From Candidatus Aminicenantota bacterium (GTDB lineage: Bacteria > Acidobacteriota > Aminicenantia > Aminicenantales > Aminicenantaceae), in NCBI GenBank assembly GCA_016926925.1, contig JAFGNQ010000047.1:1-27771 (forward strand): DNA of 27,771 nt, given 5' to 3'. The notes beneath the pieces were generated by a model. That model did no database searches. It had not been told where the DNA came from and saw only the letters and a program-made list of their open reading frames with translations. Positions 1-6,998 of the stretch are shown here, piece after piece (within the stretch, counting starts at the first letter, position 1; every line of letters starts with the position of its first letter). The position numbers and the translations under genes were made by a program.

Positions 1-964
1 GGCTGATCTTTCTGTTGTGAATCTTGTATTTGGGATTGTAAATGATGAGAGGTACGCGCAAGAGTTCGTTGTACATCGAATGGCCGTGCTCAAACCCTCC
101 ATGTTCCCAAAATTCTTCCCCGTGATCGGAGGTTATGATGATTATCGTGTTGTCGCCGAGTTTCAAAAGCTTCAAACTGTCTATAATCTTCTGAACCTGG
201 TCATCCACAAAACGGATTTCCGCATCATAGAGCGCCCGGATATGATCCTTGTTCCGTTCGGATAAATTCATGATCCCGCTGCGCAGGTCTTTTAACGTCA
301 CTTTGGATAAGTCAGGATCCCCAACATAATCCTTATCAACAAAATATTCCCGGTATGTCTTGGGTGCATCGTAAGGAAAATGCGTATCCATGAAATGCAG
401 ATATGCGAAGAACTTTTCGGGCCTTTCTTTGATTTTTTTGAAAAATTCTATCGACAGATCTGCGACTCTGTCCGCCGTGCATTCGGGATAGGCTGATTCG
501 ATGTATTCGTCGAAGCCTTGATCGAAATTGTGTCTGGCCTGTATAAAAGTATTCGTTTGAACAGCATAAGTTACAAACCCGTGTGCTTTCAATTCTTCGG
601 CCAGCGTCGAAACCTCAAGGGGCAATACATCTCTCCATTTTTTTGCCGTGTGATTGTGAGGATATAAAGACGTGAACAAGCTGGCTACAGAAGCTTTTGT
701 CCAAGAAGACTGACTGATGGCATTCTCGAAGACGATTCCCTTTTCAGCGAGACGGCTTATGAAAGGAGCCGTATTTTTTTCGTAACCGTAACACGGGAGA
801 TGGTCGGGTCTGAGAGCATCGATCAAAATAAGGAGGACATTGCAATCACTGTCACCAATATCTATCGCTTTCCTTTCCGTACACACGATCATAAGAAAGG
901 GGACAATGAACAAAAACAAAATTTTTTTTTGGTGTTGCAGCACTGATTGAAAAACTCGATACAT
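1..964 (-). CDS. Sulfatase-like alkaline-phosphatase-superfamily hydrolase (C-terminus cut by window edge)
   Basis: About 321 codons are visible from the ATG at 964; the C-terminus lies outside the window. The start is followed by a hydrophobic segment (residues 15-28) ending in Cys28, so the protein is probably membrane-anchored or exported, possibly a lipoprotein with an imperfect lipobox. The body has sulfatase/phosphodiesterase-fold signatures: LILIDALRPDH (metal-binding Asp49 and Asp54), YPHNH after the nucleophile loop, ITSDHGEEFWEHG, and GHSMYNELLRVPL near the edge. The loop that carries the CxPSR formylglycine motif in true sulfatases here reads SSWTKAS, so the nucleophile is probably Thr89 and no formylglycine can form. 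It may therefore be a phosphodiesterase or phosphotransferase rather than a sulfatase; the substrate is unknown. It lies 98 bases downstream of the KamA-like gene on the same strand and may be cotranscribed. The Shine-Dalgarno is weak (aggat). Confidence 0.85.
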   Translation of the reverse strand, partial: MYRVFQSVLQHQKKILFLFIVPFLMIVCTERKAIDIGDSDCNVLLILIDALRPDHLPCYGYEKNTAPFISRLAEKGIVFENAISQSSWTKASVASLFTSLYPHNHTAKKWRDVLPLEVSTLAEELKAHGFVTYAVQTNTFIQARHNFDQGFDEYIESAYPECTADRVADLSIEFFKKIKERPEKFFAYLHFMDTHFPYDAPKTYREYFVDKDYVGDPDLSKVTLKDLRSGIMNLSERNKDHIRALYDAEIRFVDDQVQKIIDSLKLLKLGDNTIIIITSDHGEEFWEHGGFEHGHSMYNELLRVPLIIYNPKYKIHNRKIS

Positions 965-1062
965 ATGACAAAATCCTATTTGAGAACTTAAGTTCCGAAT
1001 CCGGGCTCTTCTTCTTTTTGATACTACCAGACTTACAATAGGAGCACAACTTGAAGTCCGTA

Positions 1063-2982
1063 TCAGTAGTAGAACCAGATTGTCCGGTAATCGCGGATTC
1101 TCTCACCGCGGGCAGCCAGTTCCTCAAGGTAATCATAGATCGGCACATCGATATAATTGTAAGGCGGGATGGGTCTTATGTTTTTTTCCCATGGATGGAA
1201 CTCATATACCCGAGATCCGTCAGGTAGGACCATGACCATCCGATGGTCTTGCCAGGAGCGGAGATGGTTCTTCCCAAGTTTGGGCACATTGAACACAGGC
1301 TCGTCCGTACGGTCCAATCCGGGGAGAAGACGGGCTTCTTCTTTCCTTTCCTGGAGAATGCGGGCAATTGGCACCATGTACCTCCTGGTCTCTTCCTTGC
1401 CTTTCATGTTGAAAGTGTAGTAGGGGTCTACACCGACTGAGCGCAAATCTTTTCGCAACTTAGCGGATTCGAATCTTCTCGAATTTTCGATTGTGAACAC
1501 CTCTTGATTATAAACACTCATGCCGGCGCGCTTGATTTTTTGTAGGGCATCTCGGGAGTCCGGAGTTATCTCGTATGAATGCTCGAAATGTGTGACGACA
1601 GCTACTTCGCGCACGCCCGCCACATGAAATCGAGAGAGCATTTTCACCAGGCTATCCGTCCAGCGCATAGGCAAAACCACCGGCGTTCTCGTTCCCAGTC
1701 GTATCCGATAAATATGATCGATATCGGCCAGCGATTCAAAAATCCACCCAAGCTGTTCATCGTTCATAATGCCGGGATCTCCGCCTGTTACCAAAACGTC
1801 TCCTATAAAGGGGTGTTCTTTGAGCCAGTCAATGGCTCCGGCGATCATCTCCCGACTGCCCATGGCCTTGGGATCCAAGACTTCATCGATTTCCCAATTG
1901 CGCTGGCAGTAAACACAGATCTGTGAACAGGTGTTGAAAGGTTTGAGGATGGCGATACCCGGGTAGCGCCTCGTCACGAGATCTACGGGGGATGTGTCGT
2001 GCTCTCCCATGAAATCAAAGACCATGCCCCGGTCCCGGCGGTGTTCGGCCATGAGATTCACATATTCCGGAGGCGGGATTACCTGTGCCCTTACAGCATG
2101 ATCGTATCCGATGGACAGCACCCTGTCCATAAGACTCAGATAGTGCGGCGTGATCCCGAACGGAATGCGGTTTTCCGTAGCTTTGGTGATGGCAGTTTTT
2201 TGCTCTTCGGTGAGCTCGATGAGATCGAGCAAGGGAGCGGCGTCGCGAATCACATGGCGTATGTGCCAGCGATAGTCCTGCCAGTCCGTTTCATCCGCAT
2301 GAAAATAATTCAAAATCCGTTCACGATTTTCCTTCCGCCACCGGACCACATCCGGTTCCAGGCCGGAAGGATACTTTTTGAAGTACTTTTGAATGGTGGA
2401 GCCCAAATCATCCAGGATTTCCGTCCTGGCTGCCGCCGCCTCTTTACCTTCGTATTTGAGAAAATCGGGGATTCCTTTGCGCGCTTCTTCGGACTCAAAG
2501 TAAATATTGGATTTCCCGGCTACACCTCGAAACAGGTTTATAAACTCCATTAAAAAACCCACGGAAATTTCTTGGTCCAATTCCCCCTGCCGTCCTCGCG
2601 CCAACTTCCAAAGGTTGTCCAGTGCCGAAGTCCCGGTGCGGTATTCATTGACGGGTCCGATAATGCTTTTGAAAACCCGTATGCATTCACGGACAGTCGC
2701 TTTTTCCAAAATGTGGAAGTCGTTCTTCAAATCAAAGACTCGGCGTTCGGCCGTTTCCAGGTAGACATACAAAGACTTTCTCGCCGCATCCAGAGTTCGA
2801 GACCGTTTCAAGCGGCGATGTATATCCGGATTGGCTTCCCAAAGCCGTTGGAGATAGGCTTCATAGTTGACCTCAAAGCGAGGTTTCACCATCTCGACGG
2901 AATCCGTGAACACATCATCGATGATTTTAGTCTGAATAGGTTTCACTTTTCCGCCTGTCTTTTTATATTTTTCCGCCGACAT
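1063..2982 (-). CDS. KamA-family radical SAM protein (lysine 2,3-aminomutase-like) with long N-terminal extension
   Basis: This is a 639-residue radical SAM protein. The CxxxCxxC cluster motif is at Cys352, Cys356 and Cys359 (FNTCSQICVYCQ), followed by TGGDPG (399-404) and RLGTRTPVVLPMR (428-440), all in the order found in the lysine/glutamate 2,3-aminomutase family. That family uses [4Fe-4S], S-adenosylmethionine and pyridoxal phosphate (PLP) to move an amino group between carbons. Typical KamA is about 400-450 residues; here about 330 residues precede the radical SAM core. Where KamA has a glycine-rich PGGGGK PLP-lysine loop, this protein has VPKLGKNH (566-573), so Lys568 or Lys571 would have to serve. 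The actual mutase substrate, or whether PLP is used at all, is uncertain. No good Shine-Dalgarno precedes the ATG. The gene is divergent from mscS across a palindrome holding both -35 boxes. Confidence 0.88.
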   Translation of the reverse strand: MSAEKYKKTGGKVKPIQTKIIDDVFTDSVEMVKPRFEVNYEAYLQRLWEANPDIHRRLKRSRTLDAARKSLYVYLETAERRVFDLKNDFHILEKATVRECIRVFKSIIGPVNEYRTGTSALDNLWKLARGRQGELDQEISVGFLMEFINLFRGVAGKSNIYFESEEARKGIPDFLKYEGKEAAAARTEILDDLGSTIQKYFKKYPSGLEPDVVRWRKENRERILNYFHADETDWQDYRWHIRHVIRDAAPLLDLIELTEEQKTAITKATENRIPFGITPHYLSLMDRVLSIGYDHAVRAQVIPPPEYVNLMAEHRRDRGMVFDFMGEHDTSPVDLVTRRYPGIAILKPFNTCSQICVYCQRNWEIDEVLDPKAMGSREMIAGAIDWLKEHPFIGDVLVTGGDPGIMNDEQLGWIFESLADIDHIYRIRLGTRTPVVLPMRWTDSLVKMLSRFHVAGVREVAVVTHFEHSYEITPDSRDALQKIKRAGMSVYNQEVFTIENSRRFESAKLRKDLRSVGVDPYYTFNMKGKEETRRYMVPIARILQERKEEARLLPGLDRTDEPVFNVPKLGKNHLRSWQDHRMVMVLPDGSRVYEFHPWEKNIRPIPPYNYIDVPIYDYLEELAARGERIRDYRTIWFYY

Positions 2983-2990
2983 ATTTTCGA

Positions 2991-3018
2991 TTTTTACACA
3001 GCCGGTTCTCTATGTCAA
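2991..3018 (-). promoter_or_regulatory. Candidate promoter of the KamA-like gene
   Basis: On the minus strand, TTGACA (3018-3013) is followed after 16 bases by TAAAAA (2996-2991). The start codon at 2982 is only 8 bases below the -10 box, so a transcript from here would be nearly leaderless. That agrees with the missing Shine-Dalgarno. The -35 box is exact; the -10 box is weak. Confidence 0.4.
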
Positions 3019-3037
3019 TTCTCAGCAAGAATTGACA
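3013..3037. promoter_or_regulatory. Palindromic operator-like site between kamA-like and mscS
   Basis: A perfect 10-base inverted repeat, TGTCAATTCT and AGAATTGACA, is separated by CAGCA. Each arm contains a TTGACA -35 hexamer reading outward, one for each divergent gene. A dimeric regulator binding here would cover both -35 elements; alternatively the symmetry only reflects two back-to-back -35 boxes. No regulator gene is adjacent. Confidence 0.5.
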
Positions 3038-3061
3038 GTCCGTTTTCTTTTAAAATACGAT
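3032..3061 (+). promoter_or_regulatory. Candidate sigma70-type promoter of mscS
   Basis: TTGACA (3032-3037) is followed after 18 bases by TACGAT (3056-3061), 35 bases ahead of the chosen mscS start. The -35 hexamer is a perfect consensus and sits in the right arm of the 3013-3037 palindrome. Confidence 0.5.
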
Positions 3062-3096
3062 GGATACACTTTTGGAAACGCATGAAGGAGGAATTT

Positions 3097-3978
3097 ATGA
3101 ACAAAATAATCGCCCTTTTGGATGCAGAGTTGATCGCCAATAAAATTCTGACCTTTCTTCCGGATCTGGTGGCTGCCTTGTTCATCATGATTGTATTCTG
3201 GATTGCCTACCGCATATCCCGAAAAGCGCTCTGGATGATCCTGGAGCGTGCCGGCTTCCATGAAAACCTTATCCGTCTCTTGATCGATAACGCCTACAAA
3301 TTCGTTCTCATGTTTTTCAGCCTCGTAATGGCCGGAGGACAGATCGGAATCAACATCGGAGCTATGCTGGCCGGTTTCGGAGTCGTGGGAATTGCTATCG
3401 GCTTTGCCGCGCAAGATTCCATTGCCAATACAATAGCGGGCTTTTTGATTTTCTGGGATAAACCTTTTGAGTTCGGAGACTGGATTTCCGTCGCAGATCA
3501 GTATGGACAGGTAACGAGAATAACTCTCCGTAGCACGAGAATCCGTACCAACAACAACACCTATGTCGTCATTCCAAATAAAAATGTAATCGACCAAGTG
3601 CTCGTCAACCATTCGAAACACGGGGCCACTCGAATCGAAGTTCCCATAGGCATTGCTTATAAAGAAAACATTCGCGATGCCCGAGATACGATCCTCAAGC
3701 GGATGGGGGAGGTGGAAGGCATTCTCAAAGAACCGGCTCCCGATATCGTAGTCACACAACTTGGGTCATCAAGCGTAGATATGTTCATCCGCGTTTGGAT
3801 CGATGATGCAAAAGACGAGAAACCGATATTTTACAGAGTGATGGAAGAAAGCAAGATGGCGCTGGACGCGGCCGGAATCGAAATCCCCTACCACCATCTC
3901 CAACTCTTCATTGAAAACGTGGAGGACCGAGTTTGGGAAAAGGCCCGAAAATGGGCGGGGCTTTCTTTGGGAGCGTAA
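3097..3978 (+). CDS. MscS-family small-conductance mechanosensitive channel
   Basis: This 293-residue membrane channel opens under membrane tension to release solutes during hypo-osmotic shock. Hydrophobic helices lie at about 17-41 and 63-84. They are followed by the glycine/alanine-rich pore helix TM3 at about 88-117 (GAMLAGFGVVGIAIGFAAQ, then DSIANTIAGFLIF) and the family motif DKPFEFGDWI at 121-130, which starts the cytoplasmic beta domain. NNNTYVVIPNKNVID (152-166) is also typical. The length is close to E. coli MscS (286). I chose the ATG at 3097 because AAGGAGGA sits 5-7 bases upstream; an in-frame ATG at 3082 overlaps that Shine-Dalgarno. The open frame running further upstream is antisense to the KamA-like gene and is not real. 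The gene stands alone under its own promoter. Confidence 0.93.
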   Translation: MNKIIALLDAELIANKILTFLPDLVAALFIMIVFWIAYRISRKALWMILERAGFHENLIRLLIDNAYKFVLMFFSLVMAGGQIGINIGAMLAGFGVVGIAIGFAAQDSIANTIAGFLIFWDKPFEFGDWISVADQYGQVTRITLRSTRIRTNNNTYVVIPNKNVIDQVLVNHSKHGATRIEVPIGIAYKENIRDARDTILKRMGEVEGILKEPAPDIVVTQLGSSSVDMFIRVWIDDAKDEKPIFYRVMEESKMALDAAGIEIPYHHLQLFIENVEDRVWEKARKWAGLSLGA

Positions 3979-4013
3979 CCTGCGAGAGGCGTTTCATTCA
4001 AAGATTTCATCGC

Positions 4014-4038
4014 ACAAATCACCGCCCTAGGTGATTGT
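4014..4038 (+). terminator. Possible weak terminator hairpin after mscS
   Basis: AATCACC (4017-4023) pairs with GGTGATT (4030-4036) around the loop GCCCTA; one bulged base would extend the stem outward. Only a short T-containing tail (GTCTTATTG) follows, so termination is uncertain. Confidence 0.3.
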
Positions 4039-4135
4039 CTTATTGCCGCTAAGAATAACATAATAGATACGCGAACATAAAATAATTTTGAGGGATGACT
4101 AGATTGAAAATCGAATCCGCAGGGAGGAAAAAACA

Positions 4136-4429
4136 ATGAAAAAAATCGCATGGATCTTGTTGGTCTCTATCATCTTCGTGTTCATCGCGAGTTGTGTCGT
4201 CGCCCGGCCGACGGTCGCTCCTCCACCGGCCAAAAGAGAAGTTGTCAGAGCGAAACCGGGACAGAGCTATGTCTGGATCTCCGGCCATTGGAAATGGACC
4301 GGGTCAAGATACGTCTGGGCACCCGGCCACTGGGAGAAAGGACGGAAGAACCATATCTGGGTTCCGGGTCATTGGGAAAAGCGCGGGCGTCATTGGGTGT
4401 ACATCAAAGGTCACTGGAAAAGACGCTAG
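4136..4429 (+). CDS. Small lipoprotein with four GHW (YXWXXGHW-type) repeats
   Basis: This is a 97-residue exported lipoprotein. Residues 1-19 form a signal peptide with lipobox IASC and lipidated Cys20. A short proline-rich linker is followed by four repeats with the core G-H-W at residues 50-52, 64-66, 78-80 and 92-94, spaced exactly 14 residues apart; each has an aromatic/Trp two to four residues before it (WISGHW, WAPGHW, WVPGHW, YIKGHW). It resembles the YXWGXW/WXXGXW repeat families of cell-envelope proteins of unknown function. The mature part is very basic (Arg/Lys between repeats), so binding of a polyanion or the cell wall is possible, but that is inference. GGGAGG lies just upstream of the ATG. 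The gene is preceded by mscS and followed by the histone-like gene on the same strand, with intergenic gaps large enough for its own promoter. Confidence 0.85.
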   Translation: MKKIAWILLVSIIFVFIASCVVARPTVAPPPAKREVVRAKPGQSYVWISGHWKWTGSRYVWAPGHWEKGRKNHIWVPGHWEKRGRHWVYIKGHWKRR

Positions 4430-4505
4430 AGTCCGGAACGAATAACAAAGCTTTTCAGAACTCCATATTTATTTATCTCCGTAGCTTAAAATTAAAAAAA
4501 ATTTC

Positions 4506-4535
4506 TTGACCATTCCGGTAAAGTACCAATACAAT
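4506..4535 (+). promoter_or_regulatory. Sigma70-type promoter of the histone-like gene
   Basis: TTGACC (4506-4511) is followed after 18 bases by TACAAT (4530-4535), in an AT-rich stretch ending about 68 bases before the ATG at 4604. Each hexamer differs from consensus at one position, which makes this one of the best promoters in the window. Confidence 0.6.
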
Positions 4536-4603
4536 ATAAACAATCTAAAAAAGTGTTTCTATCAAAACGTGGTGAGGGTATTTAACAAATCAGGAGAAAA
4601 ATA

Positions 4604-4807
4604 ATGGCAAAAGCAACCAAGAAAAAAGCTGCACCGAAAAAAGCGGCTCCTAAGAAAGCAGTAGCGAAGAAAGCGGCACCTAAGAAAACGACCGTAAAAA
4701 AAGCGGCTCCTAAAAAAGCCGCACCGAAAAAAGCGGCTGTCAAGAAAGCCGCAACGAAGAAAGCGGCACCCAAAAAAGCAGTAAAGGCAAAAGCCAAGAA
4801 GAAATAA
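4604..4807 (+). CDS. Histone H1-like lysine/alanine-rich DNA-binding protein
   Basis: This 67-residue protein consists almost only of Lys, Ala and Pro, built on the five-residue unit KKAAP and variants (KKAVA, KKTTV, KKAAV, KKAAT). Such sequences match the C-terminal tails of eukaryotic histone H1 and bacterial HC1/HC2-type and AlgP-like proteins, which bind and condense DNA through charge without a folded core. No folded N-terminal domain is present here; the protein is all tail. AGGAG lies 8 bases before the ATG and a near-consensus promoter precedes it, suggesting strong expression. The DNA has a matching 15-base periodicity (AAAAAAGCGGCTCCT-like), so repeat number may vary between strains. 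The codon pattern is biased by the repeat. Confidence 0.85.
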   Translation: MAKATKKKAAPKKAAPKKAVAKKAAPKKTTVKKAAPKKAAPKKAAVKKAATKKAAPKKAVKAKAKKK

Positions 4808-5017
4808 CCTTAAGCCGCAGTCCGTTTCCGCTCTCCCGAAAAAAAATAGGGGGATGACTGTCCTCAAATTGGGAGATCAAACATTCGTTTTGGCGACTTA
4901 ATCAGATCTTTTATTTAAGACAAAACGTCTTTCCAAAGGGGGGAGTTTTTTGAAATTTCAGGTCACCACAAAGCTCTCTGTGAACCGAATGGAATTTTTT
5001 CGAGGAAAGGAGTCCCA

Positions 5018-6865
5018 ATGAAAGTCAAGGCTGGTCGATTCACTCTTTGTTTATTTTGTCTCAGCCTTTTTGTCCTTGGACCCACTCACGCCGTCGCTAA
5101 GGCGGAGAAGTACGACATCCTGATTAAAGACACGACCATCATCGACGGAACGGGCAAGGCAGGCTTCAAAGGCAATGTGGCTATCAAGGGCCAGAAAATT
5201 GTTGCGGTGGGAAAGACCGAATACGATGCAGAAGTCATAATAGACGGATCAGGTTTCGTAACCTGTCCCGGGTTCATCGACCCCCACAGCCACGCGGATA
5301 TGACCATCATGAAATATCCTCTGGCGGAAAACCTTGTCATGCAGGGGATCACGACATTTCTCGGCGGCATGTGTGGAATCTCCCTCGCTCCCCGGGCAGA
5401 CGACAATTACTTCGGTATGAAAAAAGAAGATGCGGAATCATTCGTCGATTGGGCTTCATTCGGCGAATATCTGGCCAAAGTCGAGGAGATCGGCACCTCC
5501 ATCAACTTTGTCCCTATCGTTGGTCACGGAGCATTGAGAAACGTGGTGATGGGCAATGACTTCAGACGGAAGGCAACAGCCGGTGAAATCGAAGAGATGA
5601 AAAAATATGTGGTCGAAGCCATGAAGAGCGGCGCTCATGGCCTCTCGGCCGGCCTCGACTATTTTCCGGGCAAGTTTGCCGATTTGAACGAGATCGTTGC
5701 TCTGGCAAAAGTTGTTCGCGAATACGGAGGCATGTACTTTCCCCACACGCGGTTCACCAATTTCGAGTGGCCGACCGAAGACCCCGAGGAGGTGTGCTTC
5801 GGACGATATCTCGGTTCTCCGGAAAACGTTTGGGTGGGTGTCTATGAAGGCGTGATCGAAGCCATCGAAACCGGAAAGAGAGCCGGCATTCCGGTCCACA
5901 TGGCCCACATCGGCAACCTCTATCTGACACCCCAACCTCACCCTGATTTTCTGGAAGAAGCTACAGCCAAATCCACACTCTGGGTCATCGACAACGCCAT
6001 AAAAGAAGGAGTGGACTTTTCCTATGATGTGGTCGCCCATGCCAACAGCATCTGCCAAAATCAGAAAATGATCGATGCTTTTTATTCGGATGAAGTGCTC
6101 GGATTGAGTTGGGTGCATCAGTTCTCGAAAGAAGAATTCGTCGAAAGACTGAAAACAAGGGAATTCAGAGACCGGCTGAGAAGAGTCCACGATTCCTGCA
6201 AGCTCGTGTTCGGATGGGTGCACACTAAAGTCGATCCCTACTGGATGGATTGTTTTACGATCGTGAAATGCGCTGACACGGATTATGAGGGGAAAATACT
6301 GGGCGCCATAGCGCGGGAGAATCAGAGTGATCCCCTGGAATTGATGTTCGACATGCTGGTCAAGGATCCTGAAACCGTTTGGATCCAGCACCTGGACCGG
6401 AGGGGATCCGAAATCATGAACGCCGTCTATCTTTCTCATCCAGCAGCATATCCGTGTACGGACACTTTTGCCCTGCCTTGCAAGCCTGTTGCCGGAGAAA
6501 AATTTATGGGCTTCGACCTGGGAATGCCGCCCCCCATCGCCTATGGTCTGTTTCCCCATTACATCCACAATTATATCAAGAAGCTCAAACTCTTCAGCTT
6601 GGAAGAAGGGATCAAAAAGGCAACGTATCTTCCGGCTCAAAGATTCGGCTTAGAAAACCGGGGGAATCTGAAGCCCGGCGCTTTTGCGGATATCGTCGTA
6701 TTCGATTATGATTCCATCAAAGACAACCTGGATTTCGCCAATCCCGCCCAAGCTCCCTCAGGAATCGAGTACGTCATTGTCAACGGCACAATCGTCTGCA
6801 AGGGGCATGCGCACACACAAAAGAAGCCGGGAAGGGTTCTTCGCCACAACCCTCCTCTGCACTAG
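5018..6865 (+). CDS. Exported N-acyl-D-amino-acid deacylase (amidohydrolase family)
   Basis: This 615-residue metal-dependent hydrolase is expected to release D-amino acids from N-acyl-D-amino acids, or to cleave related amides or D-dipeptides. Residues 1-27 form a signal peptide (hydrophobic 8-20, AVA near the cleavage site), so it acts outside the cytoplasm. Amidohydrolase signatures appear in order: strand IIDGTGKAGFKGNVAIKG, metal-binding GFIDPHSHAD (His90, His92), QGITTFLGGMCGISLAP with Cys119 matching the bridging cysteine of D-aminoacylases, VGHGALR, VHMAHIG, and C-terminal PAQRFGLENRGNLKPGAFAD plus IVVFD, which closes the small beta domain. The length is above the usual 480-540, partly from the signal peptide and from inserts near 240-265. 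AAAGGAG precedes the ATG. It probably recycles D-amino acids from peptidoglycan or peptides. It is convergent with the amidinotransferase gene. Confidence 0.9.
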   Translation: MKVKAGRFTLCLFCLSLFVLGPTHAVAKAEKYDILIKDTTIIDGTGKAGFKGNVAIKGQKIVAVGKTEYDAEVIIDGSGFVTCPGFIDPHSHADMTIMKYPLAENLVMQGITTFLGGMCGISLAPRADDNYFGMKKEDAESFVDWASFGEYLAKVEEIGTSINFVPIVGHGALRNVVMGNDFRRKATAGEIEEMKKYVVEAMKSGAHGLSAGLDYFPGKFADLNEIVALAKVVREYGGMYFPHTRFTNFEWPTEDPEEVCFGRYLGSPENVWVGVYEGVIEAIETGKRAGIPVHMAHIGNLYLTPQPHPDFLEEATAKSTLWVIDNAIKEGVDFSYDVVAHANSICQNQKMIDAFYSDEVLGLSWVHQFSKEEFVERLKTREFRDRLRRVHDSCKLVFGWVHTKVDPYWMDCFTIVKCADTDYEGKILGAIARENQSDPLELMFDMLVKDPETVWIQHLDRRGSEIMNAVYLSHPAAYPCTDTFALPCKPVAGEKFMGFDLGMPPPIAYGLFPHYIHNYIKKLKLFSLEEGIKKATYLPAQRFGLENRGNLKPGAFADIVVFDYDSIKDNLDFANPAQAPSGIEYVIVNGTIVCKGHAHTQKKPGRVLRHNPPLH

Positions 6866-6928
6866 AAAGAAAGAAACTGACGCAGCAAGACCAACCGATG
6901 TAGCAAGATCGGCTCGCCCGTAGGGTAT

Positions 6929-6982
6929 GAAATGTCGACATTAGAAAGTAACAACTCTTTTAAAAAGAAGTGTCGACATTTC
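6929..6982. repeat. Inverted pair of TGTCGACA palindromes between convergent genes
   Basis: GAAATGTCGACA (6929-6940) and TGTCGACATTTC (6971-6982) are perfect 12-base inverted arms around a 30-base AT-rich spacer. Each arm also contains the self-complementary octamer TGTCGACA, and the left copy extends to a 12-base palindrome (AATGTCGACATT). The position between two convergent stop codons fits a bidirectional terminator or a REP-like element. The octamer was not seen elsewhere in the window. Confidence 0.6.
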
Positions 6983-6998
6983 TTATGAACAACCCATC

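Noticed and set aside
2572..3096. In-frame upstream extension of the mscS reading frame
   Set aside because: The extension is antisense to the KamA-like gene, lacks MscS features, and a strong Shine-Dalgarno marks the start at 3097.
3022..3759. 245-codon minus-strand frame opposite mscS
   Set aside because: Antisense to a well-supported channel gene, without recognisable domains.
4604..4807. Short regular repeats considered as a CRISPR or tandem-repeat array
   Set aside because: The 15-base period is explained by codons of the KKAAP repeat protein and there are no unique spacers.
5456..6640. Long open frame on the minus strand (394 codons)
   Set aside because: It is fully antisense to the N-acyl-D-amino-acid deacylase, whose motifs are clear, and its product shows no recognisable domain.
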